A stretch of 64,000 nt of DNA, taken from the NCBI RefSeq assembly GCF_002899455.1, contig NZ_PPFB01000001.1, forward strand, positions 4,061,001-4,125,000, written 5' to 3'. Made by a program: the position numbers and the translations under genes. The notes under the pieces were generated by a model. The model worked only from the letters and a program-made list of their open reading frames with translations. It was not told where the DNA came from and ran no database searches. Positions within the stretch are counted from its first letter, which is position 1; each line of letters opens with the position of its first letter. This DNA is from Streptomyces sp. DH-12. Lineage in GTDB: Bacteria > Actinomycetota > Actinomycetes > Streptomycetales > Streptomycetaceae. Positions 52,346 to 61,042 of this stretch are shown here, one piece after another.

Positions 52346-53560
52346 TCACCGCTCGCTCCCGGCGAGGCCGGCCAGCGCCCGCCGGGCGATCTCCTTGCCG
52401 ATCGGCAGCGACGCGGTCGCGGCGGGCGAGGGGGCGTTCAGCACGTGCACCGCGCGGGGCGCCTCCCGGATCAGGAAGTCGTCGACCAGCGTGCCGTCGC
52501 GCAGCACCGCCTGCGCCCGCACCCCGGCCGCCGTCGGCACCAGGTCCTCGTCCCGCACGGCGGGCAGCAGCCTGCGCACGGCCCGCGCGAAGGCGGGCTT
52601 GGACAGCGAGCGGCGCAACTCTCCCGCGCCGTACCGCCAGTGGCGGCGGGCCAGCTGCCAGGAACCCGGCCAGGCCAGGGTCGCCCCCAGCTCGCGCGGC
52701 CGCACCGTCCGCCAGTCGTACCCCTCGCGGGCCAGCGCCGGGACCGCGTTCGGCCCCACGTGCACGCCCCCGTCCGTGCCGCGGGTGAGGTGGACGCCGA
52801 GGAACGGGAACGCCGGGTCCGGCACCGGATAGACCAGGCCCCGCACCAGCTCGGGGCGGGCCAGCTCGTAGTACTCCCCGCGGAACGGCACGATGCGGGC
52901 GCCGGGCTCGTCGCCCGTGAGCAGGGCGATCCGGTCGCAGTGCAGCCCCGCGCAGTTCACCAGTATCCGGGCGCGCACGATGTCGCCGGCCGCCGTCAGC
53001 ACGGCCACGCCCCGGTCGGGGCGGCGGTCGACACGGACCACCTCCGCGCCGTGCCGTACGTCGGCGCCGGACGCCTCCGCGAGCCGGCGGGCCACCGCCG
53101 CGTAGTCGCAGATGCCGGTGGTGCCGACGTGGATCGCGGCGAGGCCCTGGACCTCCGGCTCGTACTCCGCGATCTGCGCGGCGCACAGCTCACGCACCGC
53201 GATGCCGTTCTCCCGGCCGCGCTGCACCAGGGCGTGCAGCCGGGGCAGCTCCTCGCGGTCCGTGGCGACGATCAGCTTGCCCGTCACCGCGTGCGGGATG
53301 TCGTACTCGGCGCAGAACTTCACCATCTCCGCCGCGCCCCGCACCGCGTACCGCGCCTTGAGCGAGCCGGGGCGGTAGTAGATGCCGCTGTGGATCACCC
53401 CGCTGTTGCGGCCCGTCTGGTGCCGGGCCGGGCCCGGCTCCTTCTCCAGCACGGTCACCCGCGTGCCCGGAGCCGCCCGCCCGATGGCATACGCCGTCGA
53501 CAGGCCGACGATCCCGCCTCCGACCACCACCACGTCACAGTCGTACGACCCCGCCACCAC
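52346..53560 (-). CDS. lhgO: L-2-hydroxyglutarate oxidase
   Basis: This 404-residue FAD enzyme of the DAO family oxidises L-2-hydroxyglutarate to 2-oxoglutarate. The dinucleotide motif is CDVVVVGGGIVGLSTAYAIG; further motifs are RNSGVIHSGIYY and GPNAVPALAREGYDW. The GTG at 53560 has GGGAGG 8 bases upstream; the GTG at 53569 overlaps that site and is less likely. LhgO cleans up a side product of lysine and TCA metabolism. It lies about 70 bases before trmB on the same strand. Confidence 0.92.
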   Translation of the reverse strand: MVAGSYDCDVVVVGGGIVGLSTAYAIGRAAPGTRVTVLEKEPGPARHQTGRNSGVIHSGIYYRPGSLKARYAVRGAAEMVKFCAEYDIPHAVTGKLIVATDREELPRLHALVQRGRENGIAVRELCAAQIAEYEPEVQGLAAIHVGTTGICDYAAVARRLAEASGADVRHGAEVVRVDRRPDRGVAVLTAAGDIVRARILVNCAGLHCDRIALLTGDEPGARIVPFRGEYYELARPELVRGLVYPVPDPAFPFLGVHLTRGTDGGVHVGPNAVPALAREGYDWRTVRPRELGATLAWPGSWQLARRHWRYGAGELRRSLSKPAFARAVRRLLPAVRDEDLVPTAAGVRAQAVLRDGTLVDDFLIREAPRAVHVLNAPSPAATASLPIGKEIARRALAGLAGSER

Positions 53561-53632
53561 CTGCGCCACCTCCCGCGTCGATAGTGCACTGCGCCACTGA
53601 CAACGGCTTCAAACCAAGGGCGGGCAGGACGG

Positions 53633-55057
53633 TCAGGCCGTCGTCATCAGCAGCGGACGGGCACGCTCGCGCAGCTCGACCACGCGCGGCTCGTCGCCGT
53701 ACGGCTCCAGCCGGTGCAGCAGGTCCCTGACGTACTCCGTGGTGCGCGCCGAGGAGATGCGGCCCGCCACCTCCACGGCCCGTACGCCCTGCTCGCAGGC
53801 CGCGTCCAGGTTCCCGGACTCCAGTTCGGCGACCGCGGAGACCACGAGGCGCAGACCGTGCGAGCGCACGAACTCCTCGGTCGGCTGCGACAGCGCCTGC
53901 TCGGTGAAGCGGCGCACCTGGCGGGGCGCCTTCAGGTCGCGGTAGCACTCCGCCGCGTCGGCGGCGAAACGGTCGTAGGAGTAGAAGCCGAGCCAGGTCG
54001 GGTCGCTGTCGCCGGGCCGGGACCGCTCCAGCCAGCTCTCCGCGGACCTCAGCGCGGCGCCGGCCGCCTGCGCGTCGCCCGCGCGGGCGTGCGCGCGTGC
54101 CTCGACCAGGCGGAAGAAGCTCAGGGTGCGGGCGGTGGCCAGCCCGCGGTTGCGCTCCAGCGCGGCCTGGGCGAGGTCCACGCCCTCGTCACCGAAGCCG
54201 CGGTACGTCGCCTGGAGCGACATCGAGGCGAGGACGTAGCCGCCGAGGGGGACGTCGGCCGCCGCGCGGGCCAGGCGCAGGGCCTGGATGTAGTAGCGCT
54301 GCGCCGCCTCCTGCTGGCCGGTGTCGAAGGCCATCCAGCCCGCGAGGCGGGTGAGTTCGGCCGCCGCGCCGAAGAGGGAGCGGCCCACGTCGTCGGAGTA
54401 GGAGCCGAGCAGCAGCGGGGCCGCCTCGACCCTCAGACACTCGGGGACCATCGACGAACGCCAGTCGCCGCCGCCGTACTTGGAGTCCCAGCGCCGGGCG
54501 TCCTCCGCGGCCTCCCGCAGTTTCCGCACATCGCTGTGGCCGACTTTGAGCGGTGCGCCGGAGCCGTCGGACGGGCTCACCTCACGCGCGACCGAACTGT
54601 CGGCCGGGGTTATCAGCCACCGTGAGGCGGGCGTCGCGTACGCGCTCACCGCGAACGATCCGGCGAGCGACTGCCAGATGCCGCCGGAACCGGCGCGGCG
54701 GCCGGCGAGGTCCAGCCGGTACAGCTCCGTCGCGGACCTCACCGCCTGGCCGACGTCACGCGGGAAGGCGAGGCCCACCTCCGGCGCGGGATCGGCGTCC
54801 GCCAGGCCGATCTCGTGCAGCGGCACGGGGCGGCCCAGCTTCTGGCCGATGGCGGCGGCGATCAGGTGCGGGGCGGCGCCCTGCGGCACCATGCCCTTCG
54901 ACACCCAGCGCGCCACCGACGTCTTGTCGTAGCGCAGCGTCAGTCCCCGCTGGGCGCCGAGGTCGTTGACACGCCGCGCGAGGCCGGCGTTGCTGATTCC
55001 CGCGAGGGCGAGAACGGCGCCGAGTTTTTCGTTCGGCCCGCGTTGCTCCCTGGACAT
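53633..55057 (-). CDS. Sporulation-associated regulator with HTH-like N-terminus
   Basis: The protein has 474 residues. The N-terminal 75 residues (KLGAVLALAGISNAGLARRVNDLGAQRGLTLRYDKTSVARWVSKGMVPQ) resemble the helix-turn-helix of NsdA-type regulators; the rest is helical with TPR-like repeats (ERNRGLATARTLSFFRLVEARAHARAGDAQAAGAALRSAE). The S. coelicolor counterpart that I recall, SCO4114, is called a sporulation-associated protein. The ATG follows CGAGGGGTGG. Divergent from the asparagine-synthetase-like gene. It probably represses or tunes developmental or antibiotic genes; that is family inference. Confidence 0.88.
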   Translation of the reverse strand: MSREQRGPNEKLGAVLALAGISNAGLARRVNDLGAQRGLTLRYDKTSVARWVSKGMVPQGAAPHLIAAAIGQKLGRPVPLHEIGLADADPAPEVGLAFPRDVGQAVRSATELYRLDLAGRRAGSGGIWQSLAGSFAVSAYATPASRWLITPADSSVAREVSPSDGSGAPLKVGHSDVRKLREAAEDARRWDSKYGGGDWRSSMVPECLRVEAAPLLLGSYSDDVGRSLFGAAAELTRLAGWMAFDTGQQEAAQRYYIQALRLARAAADVPLGGYVLASMSLQATYRGFGDEGVDLAQAALERNRGLATARTLSFFRLVEARAHARAGDAQAAGAALRSAESWLERSRPGDSDPTWLGFYSYDRFAADAAECYRDLKAPRQVRRFTEQALSQPTEEFVRSHGLRLVVSAVAELESGNLDAACEQGVRAVEVAGRISSARTTEYVRDLLHRLEPYGDEPRVVELRERARPLLMTTA

Positions 55058-55795
55058 GCGCCACCCCTCGACACAGACGGCTGCCGCTCTGGCATAACCA
55101 CGCGGCATTCGTAAACCCAGCGTAGTTCGCCGCATCCCAAGCGTTAAGGGGCATTCTTCCGGATGGCGGGATTGTGGTCCGTACTGAAGTGCGGGTCCGA
55201 TACGCGCAGTTGCGACGTGCTCCCGGTGTGTGGCCGTGCGCCCGTCCGTGCGCTCTTCTCCGGCCATGCCGGGAGCGGTTCCATGGTCCGTGCGTGGGTC
55301 GGCCCGCTGTACTGGATCCAGTGGGCTGGGGGAACACCGCCGCCTTCATCCCCGCGGGCGGCGGCGCGGTCCGGGAGGCGTGCTCCGCCTCCCGGACCGT
55401 GCGCTCCGCGGCGATGCGCAAAGCCTGCACGGAGCGTGTTCGAGTGTGATCTCACCGCTCCAATTTGGCCGAAAATCAATGCCACTCTTTTCGGCGTATC
55501 CACGCTTCTACCCAGGTAGTCGAGGGCCCGTTGGGGGTTTTGGGGGCGCGTTGAGGGGGCGCATTCGCGTCGAAGTGGCGTGGCGGGCGATCGCCACCCG
55601 AATGTCGATCTCCGTGTCTCGGGCGGGTGTTCGAGCGAGTGCCGGGGCAACCGCCTTCGAGGGTGGGTGTATCCGCCGGGGCGCATTCGCCGGAGCACAC
55701 ACCGCTCCGGCGGCGTCGCCGAGCGCCTCCTTCATGGCAGCATGGGGAACCGGTTCGTACGGTGCACTGGTGGTCCACGGCATGTGGAGGCGGCG
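55058..55795. other. Divergent intergenic region, 738 bases
   Basis: No gene is supported here. It contains the palindrome ACTGGATCCAGT (55311-55322) and an AT-rich dyad CCGAAAA/TTTTCGG (55469-55494). The left part should hold the promoter of the sporulation-associated gene; the right part that of the asparagine-synthetase-like gene. Confidence 0.45.
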
Positions 55796-57919
55796 ATGCG
55801 GTGGTTGGTGGGATGGAGCAGCACCGCCGCGGCGGCCGGGGGATACGGCCCCGTCGGCTCCGCCGGCGCCACCGGCGTCGACGGTGAGACCCTGCAGCCG
55901 GTGGGTTCCCAGCCGCTGTGGGGCGACCCCGACCCGCTGTGGGCGGTCGGCGACTGGCGCCCCGACGAGGTGCGGGTGGTCTCCGCCGACGAGCAGACGC
56001 GGATCGCCGTCCTCGGCACCTGCGGCGCCTCCGACGAACAACTGCGCGTCGCCCTGTTCGCCGCCCGGGGCGGGGCGCTGCGGCACCTGACCGCCTGGCC
56101 GGGCAGCTACACGGCCGTCGTCCAGGTCGGTCGCCGCATCACGGTGTGCGGCGACCTCGCCGGCGCCCGGCCCGTCTTCTACACCCCCTTCGAGCGGGGT
56201 ACCGCCTACGCCACCGCCGCCCTGCCGCTCGCCGACCTCGTCGAGGCCAACCTCGACTTCGGGCACCTCGCCGCGCTGCTCGCCGCGCCCGACGTGCCCG
56301 CCGCGCTGCAGGACTCCACCCCGTACGACGGCGTGAAGCGCGTTCCGCCGGGGCACGCGCTGATCCTGCGCACCGGCGCGCGGGAGGTCGCCGGGTACGA
56401 ACCCGTCGCCTCGCTGGCGGTCGCCGCCCCGCCCGCCGACCCCGACCACGCGGTGGACGCGGTGCGGGACGCGCTGGTGGAGGCCGTGCGGACGCGACTG
56501 GCCGCCCCTCGTCACGTCCCCGGGGCCGACATAGACCCCGGTCCGGTGCCGGGCATGGGGCCCGCGGAACGGCGTGCGGCCCGCGGGACGCCGGTCGCGG
56601 GGATCGGGGCGGATCTGTCCGGAGGGCCCGCGTCGGGCGCCCTGGCCCTGCTGGCCGCCGGGCTGCCCGGGAGGCCGGGGACCGTGCTGGGGCACGGCAC
56701 CGGCGCGGGGGAGCGGCTGCTGGCCGTCACCTTCAACGACCTCGCCGCCGGCGACGCAGGGGGGCGCGACACGGGCGAACTGGAGCGGGCGGGCGCACTC
56801 GCCGCCAACCCCCGGCTGCACCACGTGGTGGTCGCCGGTGAGGAGTCGACGCTTCCGTACGTCGAACTGGACGTGCCGCTGACCGACGAACCGGCGCCCT
56901 CGCTGGTCGCCGCGGCGCGGCACCGGGCGCGGCTGGCCGCGGGCAGCGCGGATCACTTCACCGGGTACGGCGCCAAGCAGGTGCTCGACGCTCATCCGGC
57001 GCGGCTCGCCGACTTGTTGATGGACCGCAAGCGGCGGCATCTCGTGCGGCCGGTCGCGGCCCTCGCCAAGGCGGACGGGTCCGTGATGGTGCCGGCGCGG
57101 GTCTACGCGGCGGCCCGGCGGCTGGCGCGGACGCCGTACCGGACGGGGCTGGAGTCCCTCGCGCAGCGGCTGCTGCACCGGAAGCTCGACGACGACGGAC
57201 CGGGCGGGGCCGCGGACGCCTCGCTGGCGGCGCTGACCTGGGGGAGACCCGGGCCCGCGGCGCGGTGGCTGACGGGTGAGGCGCTGGCTGAAGTATCGGT
57301 TCGCCTCCAGGCGTCGACCTGGCGGTCGGAGGTCGGGCCGGGACAGCGGCCGGGGGACTTCCGGGCGCGGGCGGCGCTGGCGCGGTACGCGGCGGACGTG
57401 CGGGTGCTGGAACAGGCGGCGGAGATCCGGTCGCAGCGGCTGCACACACCGTTCCTCGACAACCAGGTGGTGCGGGCGTGCCGGGCCCTGCCGGAGGCGC
57501 TGCGGGTGCGGCCGGGGGCGCGGGCGGCGATCCTGCGGTCGGTGCTGGAGGGCGCGGGGGTGCGGGATCTGCCGGCGGGGTGGGGGACGCCGGGGGCGCC
57601 TACGTCGGCGGTCGCCGCGCGGACGGGGCTGCGGGTGGCGGCGGGGTCGCTGATCTCGCTGTTCGACACGCCGCTGCTGGCGGAGGCGGGGCTGGTGGAG
57701 GCGCGGGTCGTGCGGAAGGCGCTGCGGGGGGCGGCGGAGGGGGAGCCGCTGCCGCTGGACGGGCTGGCGGACCTGGTGGCGCTGGAGGTGTGGCTGCGGA
57801 GGCTGCTGGCGAGGCGGGGGACGTGCTGGACGGGCACGCCTGCGCGGCAGCGGGCGGTGCCGGCGGGGATCGCCCCGCAGAGGGGCGCGCTGGGGGCGGG
57901 GGCGGCGGGGTCACGCTGA
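55796..57919 (+). CDS. Asparagine-synthetase-like protein with degenerate ATP site
   Basis: The protein has 707 residues. The start ATG has GGAGG 5 bases upstream. The N-terminal 200 residues resemble the glutaminase fold of AsnB but lack the Cys2 nucleophile (MRW). The second part aligns with the ATP-pyrophosphatase domain, but the loop SGGxDS reads SGGPAS in GIGADLSGGPASGALALL, and the usual GGDE box is replaced by DHFTGYGAKQVL. Catalysis of ordinary amidation is therefore doubtful. Lasso-peptide cyclases belong to the same fold but keep the loop. No precursor peptide or partner protease is visible nearby. Confidence 0.8.
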   Translation: MRWLVGWSSTAAAAGGYGPVGSAGATGVDGETLQPVGSQPLWGDPDPLWAVGDWRPDEVRVVSADEQTRIAVLGTCGASDEQLRVALFAARGGALRHLTAWPGSYTAVVQVGRRITVCGDLAGARPVFYTPFERGTAYATAALPLADLVEANLDFGHLAALLAAPDVPAALQDSTPYDGVKRVPPGHALILRTGAREVAGYEPVASLAVAAPPADPDHAVDAVRDALVEAVRTRLAAPRHVPGADIDPGPVPGMGPAERRAARGTPVAGIGADLSGGPASGALALLAAGLPGRPGTVLGHGTGAGERLLAVTFNDLAAGDAGGRDTGELERAGALAANPRLHHVVVAGEESTLPYVELDVPLTDEPAPSLVAAARHRARLAAGSADHFTGYGAKQVLDAHPARLADLLMDRKRRHLVRPVAALAKADGSVMVPARVYAAARRLARTPYRTGLESLAQRLLHRKLDDDGPGGAADASLAALTWGRPGPAARWLTGEALAEVSVRLQASTWRSEVGPGQRPGDFRARAALARYAADVRVLEQAAEIRSQRLHTPFLDNQVVRACRALPEALRVRPGARAAILRSVLEGAGVRDLPAGWGTPGAPTSAVAARTGLRVAAGSLISLFDTPLLAEAGLVEARVVRKALRGAAEGEPLPLDGLADLVALEVWLRRLLARRGTCWTGTPARQRAVPAGIAPQRGALGAGAAGSR

Positions 57920-57933
57920 CGCTCGCGTCGCGG

Positions 57934-58050
57934 CTTGCGGTCCGGTGGGGCTGGGCGTGACGCCTGCGGCGCAGGGTTGCCGTCCGGTGGGGGTCGGGGT
58001 CTGATGCCTGCGGCGCAGGGTTCTGTCCGGTGGGGCCTGGTGCAGCGCCT
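57934..58050. repeat. Intergenic tandem repeat after the AsnB-like gene
   Basis: Units containing GCCTGCGGCGCAGGGTT and TCCGGTGGGG recur at about 57962-57992 and 58006-58035, with partial copies at 57934-57950 and 58046-58055. Spacing is about 44 bases. The whole gap 57920-58384 has no convincing gene. Confidence 0.65.
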
Positions 58051-58384
58051 GTGGTGGGTGGGTGGAGCGGGGCCGCGATGGAGGCGGTCGTCCTCGTCCG
58101 GCGCGAGAGTGCGTACTGGAGAGATGCGGGGCGCGGACGCGCCGGCCGCTGCGGGCGCCCACCCCCACCCCGTCCCCTCCCCGCCGTACGCGGCTGCACC
58201 CCGCCCACGCCGGGCGCCCCGCCTCGCCGTACGCGGCTCCTGCCCGGCCGTTCGGGGCACGCAAGCCCTCGCCACCCGCACCCCCGCCGGGTGGTTGGAG
58301 GTCCGGGCGTGTGCAGCACACGTACGCAGACCGGCGCTGTAGGGGGCGAACCCCTCCGGCGGGTGGCGGGAAAGGGACCGTAGG

Positions 58385-59119
58385 TCAGGACGGGCGGCTG
58401 CGGAGCCCTTCCAGGAGGATGTCCAGCAACCGCGCCGACGCCGCGGCCTGCTGCGCCGCGTCCGGCAACGAAGGCGCCGCCGTGGCGATCACCAACAGCA
58501 CGTCCGACACGGACACGTCCGCCCGCAGCTCCCCCGCCGCCCGTGCCCGGTCCACCAGCTGCCCGACCACGTCGAGCAGCTCCGCCGCCCCCGCGTCGTC
58601 CTCCGCCGGCTCCTCGGACATGAGCCGCAGCTCCCCCGCCGGCGGCGTCCGCTGCTGCGGCAGCCGCGCGTGGTCCGGCAGACCCTGCTCCTCCGCGACG
58701 CCCACCCCCAGCACCTGCGGCGGCAGCAGCCGCCCCGCGCCGGAGGCGACCGATGTGCGCAGGAAGCGCGACAGCGCCGACCACGGCTCGTCCTCCTGCC
58801 CCAGAGCGGCGCGCGCCTGCTCGGTCAGCCGGGACGTCTCCTCCTCGGCGATCCGCCGCACGAGCACGTCCTTGCTCGGGAACCGCCGGTACACCGTGCC
58901 GACGCCGACCCGTGCCCGGCGCGCCACGTCCTCCATCGGCGCGCCGTACCCCAGCTCGCCGAAGACCTCACGCGCGGCACGCAGCACGTGCTCCAGGTTG
59001 CGCTGGGCGTCGACCCGCAGCGGTGTGGTGCGTGTGCCGTCCGGGCGCCCGCCGGAGGCGGCGCTCATCGTCGCGCCAGAGGCGACCGCGGACGACCATC
59101 GAGAGTCCTGAACATGCAT
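58385..59119 (-). CDS. TetR-family transcriptional regulator
   Basis: The protein has 244 residues. The HTH is REVFGELGYGAPMEDVARRARVGVGTVYRRFPSKDVLVRRI, the classic TetR pattern. The C-terminal ligand domain ends in LLDILLEGLRSRPS. The ATG at 59119 has GGGGGA 6 bases upstream; an alternative start at 59068 would omit 17 residues. Divergent from the NDH-2 gene, which is its likely target along with itself. The ligand is unknown. Confidence 0.9.
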   Translation of the reverse strand: MHVQDSRWSSAVASGATMSAASGGRPDGTRTTPLRVDAQRNLEHVLRAAREVFGELGYGAPMEDVARRARVGVGTVYRRFPSKDVLVRRIAEEETSRLTEQARAALGQEDEPWSALSRFLRTSVASGAGRLLPPQVLGVGVAEEQGLPDHARLPQQRTPPAGELRLMSEEPAEDDAGAAELLDVVGQLVDRARAAGELRADVSVSDVLLVIATAAPSLPDAAQQAAASARLLDILLEGLRSRPS

Positions 59120-59256
59120 GTGTATCCCCCGGTAATGACGTCTCCCCCCGGAGACTCTCCCCGCCATTGACGTCCGGGGCGTGGAAACGGGACCGGCCTG
59201 TCGGTCCCGCCCGTCGCGGACCCGATGAGCGCATCCCCCTGCACCCCGTCGAGAGA

Positions 59257-59269
59257 TGAACATAGTTGA
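59257..59269. promoter_or_regulatory. Imperfect dyad in the TetR-NDH-2 gap
   Basis: TGAACATAGTTGA is symmetric apart from the second base and the centre, lying in the gap between the divergent regulator and NADH dehydrogenase genes. It suits a TetR operator; no direct proof in sequence. The rest of 59120-59493 has no gene. Confidence 0.4.
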
Positions 59270-59493
59270 GAGGGGGTCAATTCAGAAGGGGCGCGTTCCG
59301 CACGGAGCGCCCCTCGATCGGAGCACGAGTCGCATACGTCCCGAATATCCTGCGGGGAGAGTGTCGATCATGGGGTGTGACCTGCGGTGACCGGGCGTGG
59401 GTCGGTAATTCGGCCAACCACGGACGCGGGTGTCCTACGGTCACACAATTCGTCGAGGCTGTGGACAAACGGAAGCGGCGGGTGCGTCATGGG

Positions 59494-60873
59494 ATGGTGA
59501 AGGAACGTGCGCGCATTCTCGTTGTCGGCGGCGGCTACGTCGGGATGTACACGGCCCTGCGCCTGCAGCGGAGACTGAAACGGGAGATCGCGCGGGGCGA
59601 GGCCGGGATCACGGTCGTCACGCCGGACCCGTACATGACGTACCAGCCGTTCCTTCCCGAAGCGGCCGCCGGCGCCATTTCTCCTCGTCATGTCGTCGTA
59701 CCGCTGCGTCGTGTTCTCGACCGGTGCCGCATCGTCATCGGGGAGGCCACGGCCGTCGACCACGCCGCGCGCACGGCCACCGTCCGCACCCCGGCCGCCG
59801 AGGAGGAGGGGACGGACGGGCGGCGGATCGGGTACGACGAACTGGTTCTCGCTCCCGGGTCCGTGGCGCGCTCCCTGCCCATCCCCGGCCTCGCCGACCA
59901 CGCCATCGGCTTCAGAACGGTGGAGGAGGCCATCGGGCTGCGCAACCACGTGCTGGAGCAGATGGACATCGCCTCGTCGACCCGTGATCCCGCGGTCCGC
60001 GATGCCGCGCTGACGTTCGTCTTCGTCGGCGGCGGCTACGCGGGCGTGGAGGCGCTCGGCGAGCTGGAGGACATGGCGCGGTACGCGACGCGGTACTACC
60101 ACAACGTCCGCCCCGAGGACATGAAGTGGATCCTGGTGGAGGCGTCGGACCGGATCCTGCCCGAGGTCGGCGAGGAGCTGGGGCGCTACACCCTCACCGA
60201 ACTGCGCCGCCGCAACATCGACGTACGCCTCGAGACGCGCCTGGAGTCCTGCGCCGACCGTGTCGCCGTACTGAGCGACGGGTCGCGCTTCCCGACACGG
60301 ACGGTCGTGTGGACCGCCGGGGTGAAACCGCATCCCGTGCTGGCGGCCACCGACCTGCCGCTGAACGAGCGGGGCCGGCTGCGCTGCACCGCCGAACTGG
60401 CCGTCGAGGGCGCCCCCCACGCCTGGGCCGCCGGGGACGCCGCCGCCGTACCCGACGTCACCGCGCGCGAGGAGGGCCGCACGTGCGCCCCCAACGCCCA
60501 GCACGCCCTGCGCCAGGCCCGGGTGCTCGGTGACAACGTCGTCCACTCCCTGCGCGGCGAACCCCTGGAGACGTACGCCCACAGGTACGCCGGTTCCGTC
60601 GCCTCCCTGGGACTGCACAAGGGGGTCGCCCAGGTCTACGGGCGCAAGCTGAAGGGCTACCCCGCCTGGTTCATGCACCGGACGTACCACCTCAGCCGGG
60701 TGCCGACCTTCAACCGCAAGGCCCGGGTGGCCGCGGAGTGGACGCTCGCGGGCCTCTTCAAGAGGGAGATCGTGTCGCTCGGATCGCTCGAACATCCGCG
60801 GGCGGAGTTCGAACTGGCGGCCGGTGGAAAGCCTTCCCACGACCCACCGCGCAACCCGGAGGGGTCGTCCTGA
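59494..60873 (+). CDS. Type II NADH dehydrogenase
   Basis: This 459-residue FAD enzyme has two dinucleotide-binding motifs: ILVVGGGYVGMYTAL and FVFVGGGYAGVEALGELED. Further family motifs are MTYQPFLPEAAAGAISPRH, APGSVARSLPIPGL and WAAGDAAAVPD. A C-terminal amphipathic segment (KLKGYPAWFMHRTYHLSRVPTFNRKARVAAEWTLAGLFKRE) should dock it on the membrane. NDH-2 passes electrons from NADH to menaquinone without proton pumping. The ATG at 59494 is the nearest to the conserved core; a GTG at 59461 would add 11 residues. Divergent from a TetR gene. Confidence 0.92.
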   Translation: MVKERARILVVGGGYVGMYTALRLQRRLKREIARGEAGITVVTPDPYMTYQPFLPEAAAGAISPRHVVVPLRRVLDRCRIVIGEATAVDHAARTATVRTPAAEEEGTDGRRIGYDELVLAPGSVARSLPIPGLADHAIGFRTVEEAIGLRNHVLEQMDIASSTRDPAVRDAALTFVFVGGGYAGVEALGELEDMARYATRYYHNVRPEDMKWILVEASDRILPEVGEELGRYTLTELRRRNIDVRLETRLESCADRVAVLSDGSRFPTRTVVWTAGVKPHPVLAATDLPLNERGRLRCTAELAVEGAPHAWAAGDAAAVPDVTAREEGRTCAPNAQHALRQARVLGDNVVHSLRGEPLETYAHRYAGSVASLGLHKGVAQVYGRKLKGYPAWFMHRTYHLSRVPTFNRKARVAAEWTLAGLFKREIVSLGSLEHPRAEFELAAGGKPSHDPPRNPEGSS

Positions 60874-61042
60874 CCGGACCCGGGAACTCCCGGCGCCGGA
60901 CCGGCGTCCAGCGGATGTCGGCCCGGCCGGACCCTGCCAGACTGGTCCACCACCGCGGGCGGGAGGGCCCGCCCCGGTGCGGCCCCCGGGCCGCGGCCGG
61001 TTCCGGTACCCGGCCGCCGACAACTACACGAGGCAAGGATTC

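Noticed and set aside
55796..57919. Lasso-peptide biosynthetic cluster
   Set aside because: The AsnB-like protein lacks the loop kept by lasso cyclases, and no precursor peptide, RRE protein or transglutaminase-like protease lies nearby.
57934..58050. CRISPR array
   Set aside because: Only two full units with diverged sequence, no 30-40 base spacers and no cas genes in the window.
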